This document shows, in pieces, positions 25,617 through 35,117 of a stretch of DNA of 64,000 nt. Numbering within the stretch: the first letter of the stretch is position 1; each line of letters begins with the position of its first letter. The stretch spans positions 496,001-560,000 of the forward strand of contig DDFH01000003.1 of NCBI GenBank assembly GCA_002337085.1. Reading direction: 5' to 3'. The stretch is from Hyphomonadaceae bacterium UBA1933 (lineage in GTDB: Bacteria; Pseudomonadota; Alphaproteobacteria; Caulobacterales; Aquidulcibacteraceae). A program made the translations under genes and the position numbers. Under the pieces are notes generated by a model. The model saw only the letters and a program-made list of their open reading frames with translations, was not told the DNA's origin and made no database searches.

Positions 25617-26339
25617 CTAGCTTTCACCAGACCAGTGTAGTGTTTCATCTAATTTTGTATAAGATTCGCTGAAACTGAATCTAAACTGAGAAATAAATAT
25701 TTTCCAGTCGCTACCACTAATTGCCCAACCGGCATCTGGGTTTTTGGGAATAGTGTGAACAAAAATATTTTCGTTATTAATAGCTTTATTTATTTCATTT
25801 GAATCTTCATGAATCAATATAACTAGCTTAAATATTGCGTTGTCGTATTTCTCAGAAAGTAGTTTGTATAATTCAATAACTTGTTCAGCTTTTTGCGCAG
25901 TATCCTTGCCTATTAATCCATCCCAGTTAAGATCTGTCTCTAAGCCATATCTAACCAGTAGCTTTATACTATTTGACTGTAGCGAGCTATGAAGAGTGTT
26001 ATATTTATGTAATAGTTTACTGATACAGTTATTAATATAGTTGTTTGAAATTATTAATTCATTGTTTTCAGCTCTTGGAAACTCATGATGTAATAATGCC
26101 GAATATTTTTTACATTTAGCAGAAGTACCATCATTTGCTGCAATGATGGTTTCACCTAATTCTTTTGCTTCATTCCGAACGATTTCAACAACCGATGCTA
26201 TTGGTGTGACTAGCCAATCAAATACACCTTTTACTAAGTAGACCCCTGACTCTCTAAGGTGGTGAGCAATCTCGCAATTGCCACCTAAGCTTATAATTTC
26301 ATCATAGACAGTTTCAGTTATTGAGCGCGGTATATTCAT
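25617..26339 (-). CDS. DUF1796 family putative cysteine-peptidase-like protein
   Basis: 240 residues. The N-terminus EIISLGGNCEIAHHLRESGV, followed by KGVFDWLVTP, is the DUF1796 hallmark (SLG.NC...LR...FDW). LHHEFPR and VHTIPKNPDAGWAISGSDW later may hold further conserved polar residues. Members often lie in glycan clusters, and function is not established. It is sandwiched between the GT-D gene and a giant glycosyltransferase in one minus-strand run. The name 'peptidase' is a family label, not evidence of activity. Confidence 0.65.
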   Translation of the reverse strand: MNIPRSITETVYDEIISLGGNCEIAHHLRESGVYLVKGVFDWLVTPIASVVEIVRNEAKELGETIIAANDGTSAKCKKYSALLHHEFPRAENNELIISNNYINNCISKLLHKYNTLHSSLQSNSIKLLVRYGLETDLNWDGLIGKDTAQKAEQVIELYKLLSEKYDNAIFKLVILIHEDSNEINKAINNENIFVHTIPKNPDAGWAISGSDWKIFISQFRFSFSESYTKLDETLHWSGES

Positions 26340-26390
26340 TTTCTTACCCTATATGTATCCATAAAAGATTATACATGATTTTATATCTAA

Positions 26391-29063
26391 TTATTCAAAA
26401 TAAAACCCATGGCTTAATATGGTATTTATTTTCGCTATTGCCTCTCTACGGCTACGGTTAAATTTATCAATTGGAGCATTCATAGATAACAATATTTTTT
26501 CGACCAAATTCTCAATTGTATCAAATGTTTCACCAAGTTTAATGTTTTCAACTATCTCTTTAGGACCTGCACCATTATAAACAATTGGATAGCAACCAGA
26601 CGCGATTGCCTGCGCAACTGCCATTCCAAAATGCTCCATTTTTTCTGGTTCGAGATCTTCATTTATACCAAAACCTGAAGCATGCACATATATTTTTGCT
26701 CTTTTATAATTATCAATCACAACATCAAATGGTGCATTAGTCAAAATCTCATGATTTGTACCTGCCAATTCAGATTTAACTTTATTTAAATAATCGAAAT
26801 CGTTTACGCTTCCAATCAAAACTAATTTCCAATTTTCCGCAATTCCATTATGTTTTTGATTGAAAAGTTTAAATGCTTTTGCAATTTCAAGTTGGTTTTT
26901 AATGTGACCACTTCCTGTGAACCGCCCAACAGAAAGTATTAAGTTTTCTTTTAAAGAAAATTCAGTTTCCTCAATAAAAAAATCTTTCTCAACAGAAGGA
27001 TAGCAAATTGAGTATTGGAATGTATTCCCCCAATATTTTTGCATCCAACTCAAAGTATATTGTGAGTTTGGAAGAAAATGATATGACTTTACGAATTCTT
27101 CTATAAAATTTTTATTAGGAAAACTAACTATATAATATGATTTTTCGGCTTTGGATATTAGCTTACTTTGGTAGCATGAATTTATAAATATATCATACTC
27201 TTCAGTGAGCACAGTGGTCATATTCTTTACTAATCTTTTTCTGAAGCCCTTAGGATTAAGATTAAAGAATTTACATAAAGTAAGTAAATCAAAATCTGAT
27301 GTGCTGATCAGCTCAATAACACCTATTTTTTTGAAGTCTTCTGCAATCATTAATGCATGTGCTTCACCGCCTCCCATAGTACTCCAATAGGGGTTGAAAA
27401 GACCAATTCGTTTACCTTGTTTATTTGGAATTTGCCCGTCTTCAATTTTAGAAATAATATTATTTGAACTCTCAATAATAAAAGGAATTCCGTCTATAAA
27501 GCCTTTTTCTGCATTGCTAATTGTATTCAAATTTGAGTAATAATTCTTCAAGTGATTAATTTCACCAAAAAAATTATCTTTCAATTCAGAACGTTGATCT
27601 GTATCTGAATATAGGTATTTAAATAAAAATCTATTTCTCGTTGTTTGCACTCTCCAAAAAGCAGATTTTTCTATATTAGTTGCTGAATGTTTATGGAAAA
27701 CGAGAGAGCTTGGACAGAATTTAATATTATGGCCTAATTTTCTTAGCCTCAAAGATAATTCACTATCTTCATAATAAGCAATAAAATCAGAAATGAATAA
27801 ATCCATATTTGCGACTACATCTCTTCTTATAAGAAACGAACAACCACACAAATATTCGAGATATTCAAAATTATCATATTGTCCTGAATCAACCTCTGAG
27901 ATCCCCCTGTCGCCAGGATTTAGTGTGCTCATTTCAAAGCTACCGGCATTATTAATTATATAGCGAGCATACTTCTCATTACATTTGTTTGAATATACAA
28001 AAGTGTTTATTCCAGAATTACAGTTAACTATATATTTTTCAGAACCAAACTTTATCTCTCCGTAAGTGGATTCTGACGCATCAATTTTAAAATTAAACGC
28101 TTCTGCAGAAATAGGTAGTTCCACAACCAGTCGATACAACCCATCATCACATAGATGTGAATTCAGTTGATGGTTAATCTCTTCACCTACTCCTAAAATA
28201 TACTTCTTGTATGATAATTGGACGAGCAATTCAGGTAAATCAACTTGGAATTTTTTCTCAAATTTCAACTCAAAATTTAAAAATTTCTCCCAAAATAAAA
28301 CCTTGGGAATTGCGGCAGCTGCTGAGCTATCAGACTTTAAACAATTTACTAAATTTAACAACCAATGCTTATCAACTTTTGTATCGTTATTTTGTATTGC
28401 TATTAAATCGCCATTTGCATGTTCTACACCAATATTATTAGCTTTGGCAAACCCTACTGATTTATCACTAATTTTTGACACATCAATTATTTTGTCAATC
28501 CCAAATTCTTCAGCAATTCCAATGGAATTGTCATTTGAAACATCATCCACTAAAATAATTTCAAAATTTGTGTAAGATTGAGCCAAAAGGCTTTCAAAAA
28601 GTTCTTTTAAATGGTGTGCACCATTAAAGTTGGTCACGATAATAGAAACAAACGGATTATCTGGCAGATTATAATTCAAGTGGTCTGGAGAATACTCTGA
28701 ACCTAAAAAATTATCATGAAATTTTAAAGATATTAATTCTTTGTTTTTATGGCTTATATTTAATTGATTGCTTACTGAACTTATTTTTCTCTGTTCATCT
28801 TTTCCAAACATAATATAATGAATCAAAGGATTCATATTTGAGAGCTTAACATCATCATAACAGTTTAAATAAAAATCATTACTGAAGTGATGCGAAGGAT
28901 TTCGCCCTTCCTTCCAACCAAATTCCAAATAATGCCTCAAAGGATCCATATCTGCTTCTGAGACATCTGGGTTTTGCTTTAGGTAATATTCTTTATCAAA
29001 AAGATTAGAGTTTTCGATAATGATTTTCCAAGTCTTTAATTGTTCTTCAGAAATATTTGTCAT
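26391..29063 (-). CDS. Two-domain glycosyltransferase (GT2 + GT4) with N-terminal NPDV/EGR repeats
   Basis: 890 residues. Residues about 18-95 hold two copies of a short module (FDKEYYLKQNPDVSEADMDP then LRHYLEFGWKEGRNP; second copy NDFYLNCYDDVKLSN). Residues about 135-250 start a GT2 domain (FVSIIVTNFNGAHHLKELFE, IILVDDVSNDNS), interrupted by an insert of about 100 residues. It resumes at YLCGCSFLIRRDV and YYEDSELSLRLRKLGH. A GT-B/GT4 domain follows (PYWSTMGGGEAHALMIAED, LILSVGRFTGSGHIKNQ). This protein could add two sugars to the chain. Cytoplasmic; no signal peptide. Confidence 0.82.
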   Translation of the reverse strand: MTNISEEQLKTWKIIIENSNLFDKEYYLKQNPDVSEADMDPLRHYLEFGWKEGRNPSHHFSNDFYLNCYDDVKLSNMNPLIHYIMFGKDEQRKISSVSNQLNISHKNKELISLKFHDNFLGSEYSPDHLNYNLPDNPFVSIIVTNFNGAHHLKELFESLLAQSYTNFEIILVDDVSNDNSIGIAEEFGIDKIIDVSKISDKSVGFAKANNIGVEHANGDLIAIQNNDTKVDKHWLLNLVNCLKSDSSAAAAIPKVLFWEKFLNFELKFEKKFQVDLPELLVQLSYKKYILGVGEEINHQLNSHLCDDGLYRLVVELPISAEAFNFKIDASESTYGEIKFGSEKYIVNCNSGINTFVYSNKCNEKYARYIINNAGSFEMSTLNPGDRGISEVDSGQYDNFEYLEYLCGCSFLIRRDVVANMDLFISDFIAYYEDSELSLRLRKLGHNIKFCPSSLVFHKHSATNIEKSAFWRVQTTRNRFLFKYLYSDTDQRSELKDNFFGEINHLKNYYSNLNTISNAEKGFIDGIPFIIESSNNIISKIEDGQIPNKQGKRIGLFNPYWSTMGGGEAHALMIAEDFKKIGVIELISTSDFDLLTLCKFFNLNPKGFRKRLVKNMTTVLTEEYDIFINSCYQSKLISKAEKSYYIVSFPNKNFIEEFVKSYHFLPNSQYTLSWMQKYWGNTFQYSICYPSVEKDFFIEETEFSLKENLILSVGRFTGSGHIKNQLEIAKAFKLFNQKHNGIAENWKLVLIGSVNDFDYLNKVKSELAGTNHEILTNAPFDVVIDNYKRAKIYVHASGFGINEDLEPEKMEHFGMAVAQAIASGCYPIVYNGAGPKEIVENIKLGETFDTIENLVEKILLSMNAPIDKFNRSRREAIAKINTILSHGFYFE

Positions 29064-29178
29064 GTTGTAAATGCTTTTAGTGTAATTGGGTAGTTAAGAT
29101 TATTATGTTAAAATTCTTTAATAGCTTAATATTATTTATCCAAGAAATAATGGTGTTTTATTCACACTTTTATTTGTA

Positions 29179-31287
29179 TTAAACTGTGAGATTGTTGCGC
29201 AATCTGAAATCTTCGAAAGTATAACTAAGGTTTGGGTTGTAATAAGCATCTTTCAATAAGCTTTCTGACCATAAATCATACATTATTTCACGCTCTTTTT
29301 TGAAACGTTTCAATTTTTCATCGGTATCTTCTGCGCCGCGTGATTTTGATTCATAATGATATAATTCTGCAAATGGGGTCCAGACATTGCGATAGCCTTT
29401 AGATAAGACTTTTAAGCAAAAGTCTATGTCATTAAATGCAACTTGTAAGTCTTCGTTCAGACCATTTACCTCATCAAAAATAGATTTTTTGACAAGTAAA
29501 CAAGCGCCAGTAACCGCGCTTAGGGCCTGATGGTTTACTGCGCGTGCAAAATATCCGGTTTTGCCTTTTTCGAGGTATTTATGCGCGTGTCCTGCAACAC
29601 CGCCAATGCCAAGAATTACGCCGCCATGTTGCAGTGTATCATCTGGATACCAAAGCCGCGCACCAACACATCCTATATCAGGTTTTTGCGCAAAAGAAAG
29701 CATCTCTTCGAGCCAGTTTGGCGTGATAACTTCGATGTCGTTATTCAAAAGCAATATATATTCGCTCTTTGCGGTTTGTGCAGCAAAGTTATTTATTTTG
29801 GAATAATTAAACGGGGCATCATATTTGATTATTTTTATTCGCTTGTCGCTAACGTTTGCAAAATATTCCAAAGTTTCTGATGAGCTGCTTTGATTATCAA
29901 CAATTATGATTTCAAAATTCTTGTAAGTTGATTTGTTGAGAATTGAATCAATGCAATTTTGCAAAATATCTTTCATGTCACGGGTTGGAATAATTATACT
30001 AATCAATGGCATAGGTGAGGGGATGGCATATCGCACATGAAAATGCCCGGGCTGTTCGGGGTTATCGAGAACTTCTGCAGTTGCGCCAATTCTTTCAAGA
30101 TGCTCTTTGACAGATTTTTGTCCGGCATTCATTGCATAGGATTTTTGGTCAATATTTAATGCCGTTGAACCAGATATTGCACGCCAATGATATAAAACTT
30201 TTTGAATGTGGAATATTTTGTCTTTTGTTGTTTTTTCAATGAAGCGTAGCACCAAATCATAATCTTGAGCGCCTTCAAACCCTTTACGAAAGCCGCCAAT
30301 TTCTTGAATAAGAGAATGTCTATACACGGCAAAATGACAAATCATATTTTGCGCAAGCAGTAATTCATAATTAAAATTAGACTTGAAATAAGCGTCAAAT
30401 CTATATCCCTTTTCATCGCATTTATCTTCATCGCTATAGATAAGGTCTAGATTATAATTTACATTTAATGCATCGACAACGTGGAATAGTGCATCGCGAA
30501 ATAGCATATCGTCGTGATCTAATAATCCTATAAACTCGCCGGTTGCTATGCTTAATGCCGAGTTGGATGCTTCTGAGATGTGGCCATTTTTCTTGCGGAA
30601 CACTGTTTTAATGCGCGCGTCTTTTTGAGGCAAATTTTGTAAATATTCTTTAATTTCAGCATTGGTTGAGGCATCATCAGCAATACACAATTCCCAATTA
30701 TCATAGGTTTGATTGAGGATAGAATCAACAGCCGCTTCTAGAAATCTTAGGGGAGGGTTATATACGGGAACAATTATAGAAATTTTGGGTTTATATTTCA
30801 GGTTGTTAATACGCGTAAGTATTTCACCTACACTGGGTAGAAGTATAGAGGAGTTCAGGCTTAGCCACTTTGAATAGTCAATTTCATCTATGCTGTGATT
30901 TACGCATTTGATTTTTATAAAACGTGCCTTACGCCCCTCGGAAAAACCAAATTTATTATAATGAACCAAAGGGTCAATTCCCAATAGTTTGACATCTTTG
31001 TAGAAGTCTGAATACCACTCTTTATCGAAAAATTGTCCTTCACGCCCTTCATCATAACCAATTTGGACAAAATGGGCATATAAGTCTTTGATATTTTCGA
31101 GATCAGGGTTTTTTTCTAAATATGATTTCTCATCGAAAGCTGTAAAGTCAACCTTGAATCTTGAAAATTCTTTGCCAAAGAATTTATTAAATCCATTATT
31201 ATTGCGATATGATAAAGATGCCTTAATTCCAGAATATGAATTATACGCAACAGAAGCAAAAAAGTGTAGTTTTGACTTTATAGACAA
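29179..31287 (-). CDS. Tandem GT2 glycosyltransferase with N-terminal NPDV/EGR repeats
   Basis: 702 residues. Two modules occupy about 50-130 (FDEKSYLEKNPDLENIKDLY..., then FDKEWYSDFYKDVKLLGIDP with GFSEGRKARF). The first GT2 domain starts near 170 (ISIIVPVYNPPLRFLEAAVD, CIADDASTN, GLLDHDDML). The second starts near 420 (LISIIIPTRDMKDILQNCID, LLLNNDIEVITPNWLEEM, ATGC-like AVTGACLLVKKS, FNDIDFCLKVLSKGYRN). The second domain is a close paralogue of the GT2 domain in the gene at 35118-36875. Such tandem GT2 proteins often build rhamnan or mannan chains. Confidence 0.83.
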   Translation of the reverse strand: MSIKSKLHFFASVAYNSYSGIKASLSYRNNNGFNKFFGKEFSRFKVDFTAFDEKSYLEKNPDLENIKDLYAHFVQIGYDEGREGQFFDKEWYSDFYKDVKLLGIDPLVHYNKFGFSEGRKARFIKIKCVNHSIDEIDYSKWLSLNSSILLPSVGEILTRINNLKYKPKISIIVPVYNPPLRFLEAAVDSILNQTYDNWELCIADDASTNAEIKEYLQNLPQKDARIKTVFRKKNGHISEASNSALSIATGEFIGLLDHDDMLFRDALFHVVDALNVNYNLDLIYSDEDKCDEKGYRFDAYFKSNFNYELLLAQNMICHFAVYRHSLIQEIGGFRKGFEGAQDYDLVLRFIEKTTKDKIFHIQKVLYHWRAISGSTALNIDQKSYAMNAGQKSVKEHLERIGATAEVLDNPEQPGHFHVRYAIPSPMPLISIIIPTRDMKDILQNCIDSILNKSTYKNFEIIIVDNQSSSSETLEYFANVSDKRIKIIKYDAPFNYSKINNFAAQTAKSEYILLLNNDIEVITPNWLEEMLSFAQKPDIGCVGARLWYPDDTLQHGGVILGIGGVAGHAHKYLEKGKTGYFARAVNHQALSAVTGACLLVKKSIFDEVNGLNEDLQVAFNDIDFCLKVLSKGYRNVWTPFAELYHYESKSRGAEDTDEKLKRFKKEREIMYDLWSESLLKDAYYNPNLSYTFEDFRLRNNLTV

Positions 31288-31328
31288 AATCGATTCCTAA
31301 ACATTTATCGAGTTCAAATAATAACATC

Positions 31329-32489
31329 CTACATTAACAGGCGATGAATTGCATTCTCAAAATGTATTATATCAACTGTAAAATCATCAATATGGACAAT
31401 GGCCTCATTATTACAGCGCTTGCCATAAATAACATTATATTCTTGCCCTATACATGATGCCAAATCCCAATAAAATGGCTCCATCCATTCAGTTGGTGAT
31501 AAATATAAAATCTTTGCAGTGCTTGGAGAAAATACTGTGTTACACATTGCGGCACCCATTGTACCGATAATGAGTTTTGCATTGCTGAAATAATGTGCCT
31601 GATTTGTAAAGCTCATATTTTCTGGGTCAATGATTTTAAAATCTCGCTCTTTCAAAATTGGTAAGAGTTGATTTAAATTAGCGATTTGTCTTTTGTGTTT
31701 CTTATGCCGCATAACGAATATTTTCTCAAATATAGAATTGTTATCTTTCTTGATTGTTGAGAAAGTTTTTCGCAAATAGTTGATTGCATTAGTATTTTTT
31801 ACATAAGGGTGATATGATACTGGTGAAACATACTTTATGTGTTCACACACAAATGCGTGTCCTTTAGGTATAAATTTTATTTTTATATCTGAACCTTTAC
31901 AAAGGTATTTTATGGATTCAATTTTTCTTTTATCTATGTCACCATAAGACTGTAGAAGCAGGCAAGTAGGAAGCTTTTCATCAATAAGCGATTTTATTTT
32001 TGGTAAAACATCAATTAACCAATGTCCATAATTTGTTCCGCCAACTTGTCCTAAATAATAGACAATTCTATTGCTATCATGAAATTTTTTGGTTTTTATG
32101 CTTTTTTCCAACTCTGGTTTGGCATTCTTTAAGTGAGCTATTTCATTTTCACGAAGGCTTGGATAAAATGATTTAAATTTATCTTCGTGCTCAATATATA
32201 TTATTTCATCTCTTATTATGCATTTGCTGATTTCAAAAACTGCGGATTTGGCGCATTCTTTGAAATTATTATTTATACTCTCACAATGTATTTTTACTTT
32301 TTCAATGAAGCTAATATCTGTACAAATTGAATTGCTTAACTGCCTGAAAATAGATGATGAATTGAACAAGATTGTTTCTAGTTTAATGTTTTCATTTAGT
32401 TCAGATTTTATTGCAATCTGATTAGATGACCCGCCAAAATAACCACCTTCATTATAAAGAATGTCAAATAAGTTTCCTTGTTTATTCAT
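31329..32489 (-). CDS. Glycosyltransferase family 61 (DUF563)
   Basis: 386 residues. The family core is seen at YYLGQVGGTNYGHWLIDVLP (about 160-180), followed by FVMRHKKHKRQIANL and the C-terminal IIGTMGAAMCNTVFSPSTAKILYL. This matches the GT61 pattern of an early NYGHW.-E/D and a late G..HGA..N.-like loop, here GTMGAAMCN, where the usual His is Met. In bacteria these occur in capsule and LPS clusters. The linkage is unknown. Confidence 0.75.
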   Translation of the reverse strand: MNKQGNLFDILYNEGGYFGGSSNQIAIKSELNENIKLETILFNSSSIFRQLSNSICTDISFIEKVKIHCESINNNFKECAKSAVFEISKCIIRDEIIYIEHEDKFKSFYPSLRENEIAHLKNAKPELEKSIKTKKFHDSNRIVYYLGQVGGTNYGHWLIDVLPKIKSLIDEKLPTCLLLQSYGDIDKRKIESIKYLCKGSDIKIKFIPKGHAFVCEHIKYVSPVSYHPYVKNTNAINYLRKTFSTIKKDNNSIFEKIFVMRHKKHKRQIANLNQLLPILKERDFKIIDPENMSFTNQAHYFSNAKLIIGTMGAAMCNTVFSPSTAKILYLSPTEWMEPFYWDLASCIGQEYNVIYGKRCNNEAIVHIDDFTVDIIHFENAIHRLLM

Positions 32490-32535
32490 TTGACAAGCCT
32501 AGTACATAACAACATTTTTGAAATAAGTTTTTGTA

Positions 32536-33357
32536 TTATTCAATTAAATAAGCGATTTTATTCTTAATTAGTTCAATGCTTCCTGCCATAGAGTTATCTT
32601 CCTCTTCATTTCTGTCATGATAAATGAAAGCATCATCAGTATACCAATATTTTAGTTCAGAATCTTCGCCAATTCCAGCTTGCCCGCGCCTTTTCTTAAT
32701 TTGATATTCAGCAATGGTTTTAGTGAAATAATGATTTAATTGTGCATATTCGTGGTTTACACCATCTGAACGCCCACGTGATTCTATTTCAATATCTGTT
32801 CCGTTTGGATAAACAACACGTTTGCCTGATACATCGCTAAGGTGCATATCGATATGTGGTCCAGCATCTTTTACGCGAATAAAACTTTTTAAATGATTAT
32901 TCATTGCAAAATCACGATATGATGCCTTATTGAAGCGTTCTGTAACCAACCTTCCGTCTGGAGCTTCCATACCAGCAGACCCAAAAATCCGCCAATTTAC
33001 ACCGATTGCGCCAATAGATTTATCTCTGTCCAATTCACTTAGCATGGTTTGAAGGTTTCCATTATTGAATACCAAAAATTCATCAGCATCAATAAAAAGA
33101 ATCCAATCGGTTTTCGCATTCTTTATAGCGTGAATATAAGCAGTAATTTGTGGAGATTCAGTTTTTCCAAGTTTCCACGGACGGTGTGTTATAATCTTTT
33201 TTGAAGCAAGTTTGTTTAAAATCTCAGAAGAGTTATCTTCCGAATTATTTTCGTAAATCACGATTTCATCAAAGCCAAGCAAGGAATGGTAGGCTATCCA
33301 CTCAAGTAGGTATGCAGCTTCATTTTTAGCAATTAGACAGACCGTGCATGTTGGCAA
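32536..33357 (-). CDS. Glycosyltransferase family 92 / GT2-like
   Basis: 273 residues. Start MPTCTVCLIAKNEAAYLLEW is typical of the Glyco_tranf_2_4/GT92 group, with IAYHSLLGFDEIVIYENNS and the metal motif ILFIDADEFLVF (DxD). A late His-bearing segment LNHYFTKTIAEYQIKKRRG fits the family catalytic tail. Stands 30 nt from the wzt gene end and shares its direction, so likely same transcript. Confidence 0.78.
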   Translation of the reverse strand: MPTCTVCLIAKNEAAYLLEWIAYHSLLGFDEIVIYENNSEDNSSEILNKLASKKIITHRPWKLGKTESPQITAYIHAIKNAKTDWILFIDADEFLVFNNGNLQTMLSELDRDKSIGAIGVNWRIFGSAGMEAPDGRLVTERFNKASYRDFAMNNHLKSFIRVKDAGPHIDMHLSDVSGKRVVYPNGTDIEIESRGRSDGVNHEYAQLNHYFTKTIAEYQIKKRRGQAGIGEDSELKYWYTDDAFIYHDRNEEEDNSMAGSIELIKNKIAYLIE

Positions 33358-33387
33358 AGTATCAATCCCAAATAAAATTGTTATTAA

Positions 33388-34122
33388 TTAAGCAATATAT
33401 TCGCAATCTTTGACATCACCAAAATATTGTTGCACACCACCATTAAGTACTAAAACTTTATTACAGGTTTCTTTAATCAATGAATAGCTGTGTGTGGCAA
33501 GAACCATAATTCTAGATCTCTCCAAAATACCATTTATGCGTGCTTTAGCTTTTTCAAAGAACGCCGCATCGCCTGCACCTATCCATTCATCCATCAACAA
33601 TATATCTGGGTCAAGGCTAGTGGCAACAGCAAATACCAAACGTGTAAACATGCCTGCAGAGTATGTCTTCATTGGCAATCCTATGAATTGTCCCAAATCT
33701 GAAAATTCAATTATTTCAGGAATCTTATTTAGCATTTCTTTTGTAGTATATCCGCGCATTCGCCCCATAGTAATGATGTTTTCCTTACCGGTTAATTCAT
33801 GATCAACACCAAGGTTTATATCAATCATAGATGATATGCGCCCCCTTATTTTCATGGAGCCTTTATCAGGTTCATAAACACCAGCAAGAACTTTCAAGAG
33901 CGTGGATTTGCCTGAGCCATTATGCCCAACCAAGCCAAGCCTGTCACCTTCATTTAATTGAAAGCTAATGTTGTTTAATGCGTTTACATGAATCACGTCA
34001 CGACCATCTTTTAGCAATCTGCCACCTACTGCAAGGTTAGCGATTGAATTTCGCAAAGATTGTGCACGCATCGAATAAATTGGGTAATTAAGCGAAACGT
34101 TTTTTAATTCTATTACTGACAT
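33388..34122 (-). CDS. wzt: Polysaccharide ABC exporter, ATP-binding subunit
   Basis: 244 residues. ABC ATPase with Walker A GHNGSGKST, signature YSAGMFTRL (near 155; a degenerate LSGGQ typical of polysaccharide exporters), Walker B DILLMDEWIGAGD and switch His in LATHSY. It ends right after the ATPase, with no C-terminal carbohydrate-binding domain, so it is the short KpsT/TagH-like type, which usually does not read the chain terminus. Ten nt behind wzm. Energises export of lipid-linked glycan across the inner membrane. Confidence 0.92.
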   Translation of the reverse strand: MSVIELKNVSLNYPIYSMRAQSLRNSIANLAVGGRLLKDGRDVIHVNALNNISFQLNEGDRLGLVGHNGSGKSTLLKVLAGVYEPDKGSMKIRGRISSMIDINLGVDHELTGKENIITMGRMRGYTTKEMLNKIPEIIEFSDLGQFIGLPMKTYSAGMFTRLVFAVATSLDPDILLMDEWIGAGDAAFFEKAKARINGILERSRIMVLATHSYSLIKETCNKVLVLNGGVQQYFGDVKDCEYIA

Positions 34123-34132
34123 GATTTATCCA

Positions 34133-34915
34133 TTAAACCCAAAAAGGTATTCTGCGACGCAATTGCGGGAAGAATATTAGCCATAGAATAACGCCTGACC
34201 CTGCTGCTATGCTTGCCAAAAGCCATGCTTGAGGGGGGGGGATATTACCCAATAGTGGAGCGCGGACAATTTCTAAAATCCCATATACTGGGTTTAAGTC
34301 AACGATAAGTCGTCGCCAGCCTGTTAATTGGTCAGCTCTCCAAAATACTGGTGTTATGAATGTCATTAATTGACCAATATAAGGAAGTAGAAACCGCAAA
34401 TCTCGATATCTGGACGCCATCATGGCAGTTATGGTTCCCCAAGAAGCCATATATATCCATGCCACTAATAGTGCCGGAATAATTGTCCAATGCGGTATTT
34501 TAGCTGCGCTAACTATAAACATTGCAAGATAGAAAACAATAAGATTATGAAAGAACATAAAAAAATTGCGTGTTGTACCTTCCATAATATAGAAAGTGAA
34601 AGGGTATGCATGATTTTTGATAATACTGCCATTGCTTAGGAAGGTTTCATGTCCTTCGACAAGCGGGTATCCTGCAAAACCAAAGCATAAGATACCTGCC
34701 ATTATGAATGGCAGTGCATCTTTAAGATTTTGCCCAAATATTCCACCAAAAACTATGGACAGAGAAACTGAGGTTGCAACCATAGATCCGGAAATCCATA
34801 ATGACCCTAATGCTGTTCTTTTATATTTTGCTGAAATTACGTGATAGGCCTGATAGAACCATACATGCCACAATGAAAAAGCAGCTTTAAGGTCTTTAAA
34901 TGCTTTTGAATACAT
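34133..34915 (-). CDS. wzm: Polysaccharide ABC exporter, membrane subunit
   Basis: 260 residues, ABC-2 permease with about six membrane segments. Typical pieces are the N-terminal amphipathic region with YKRTALGSLWISGSMVATS and the conserved FLLPYIGQLMTFITPVFW, then LNPVYGILEIVRAPLLG. Residues near 222-226 (NIPPPQAW) are coded by a run of nine C (34233-34241, seen as G on the plus strand). A slip there would destroy the last membrane helix. Paired with wzt. No Wzx/Wzy was seen, so this is the export route for the cluster. Confidence 0.92.
   Translation of the reverse strand: MYSKAFKDLKAAFSLWHVWFYQAYHVISAKYKRTALGSLWISGSMVATSVSLSIVFGGIFGQNLKDALPFIMAGILCFGFAGYPLVEGHETFLSNGSIIKNHAYPFTFYIMEGTTRNFFMFFHNLIVFYLAMFIVSAAKIPHWTIIPALLVAWIYMASWGTITAMMASRYRDLRFLLPYIGQLMTFITPVFWRADQLTGWRRLIVDLNPVYGILEIVRAPLLGNIPPPQAWLLASIAAGSGVILWLIFFPQLRRRIPFWV
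34233..34241 (-). repeat. Nine-base C homopolymer in wzm
   Basis: On the plus strand the run is nine G, flanked by GA and ATATT. It is a striking feature in an AT-rich genome. It falls near codon 225 of 260. Confidence 0.9.
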
Positions 34916-35117
34916 AAATATTTCTCTTTTATGACGCTAAATCCATCTTTTGAAATCTAGAGTCGCTATCCGCCAAAGCGTCTATATTAACAATATTGGT
35001 TTTGCAAGTTTAAAAACTGAAAAGTTTTTTTACTATTTTGTTATTTTCGCTTCCAAAAACTTAATACTTGTATCTAAGGGATTAGTTGTTTTATTGGATA
35101 AAAGTTTTTGCATTAGA

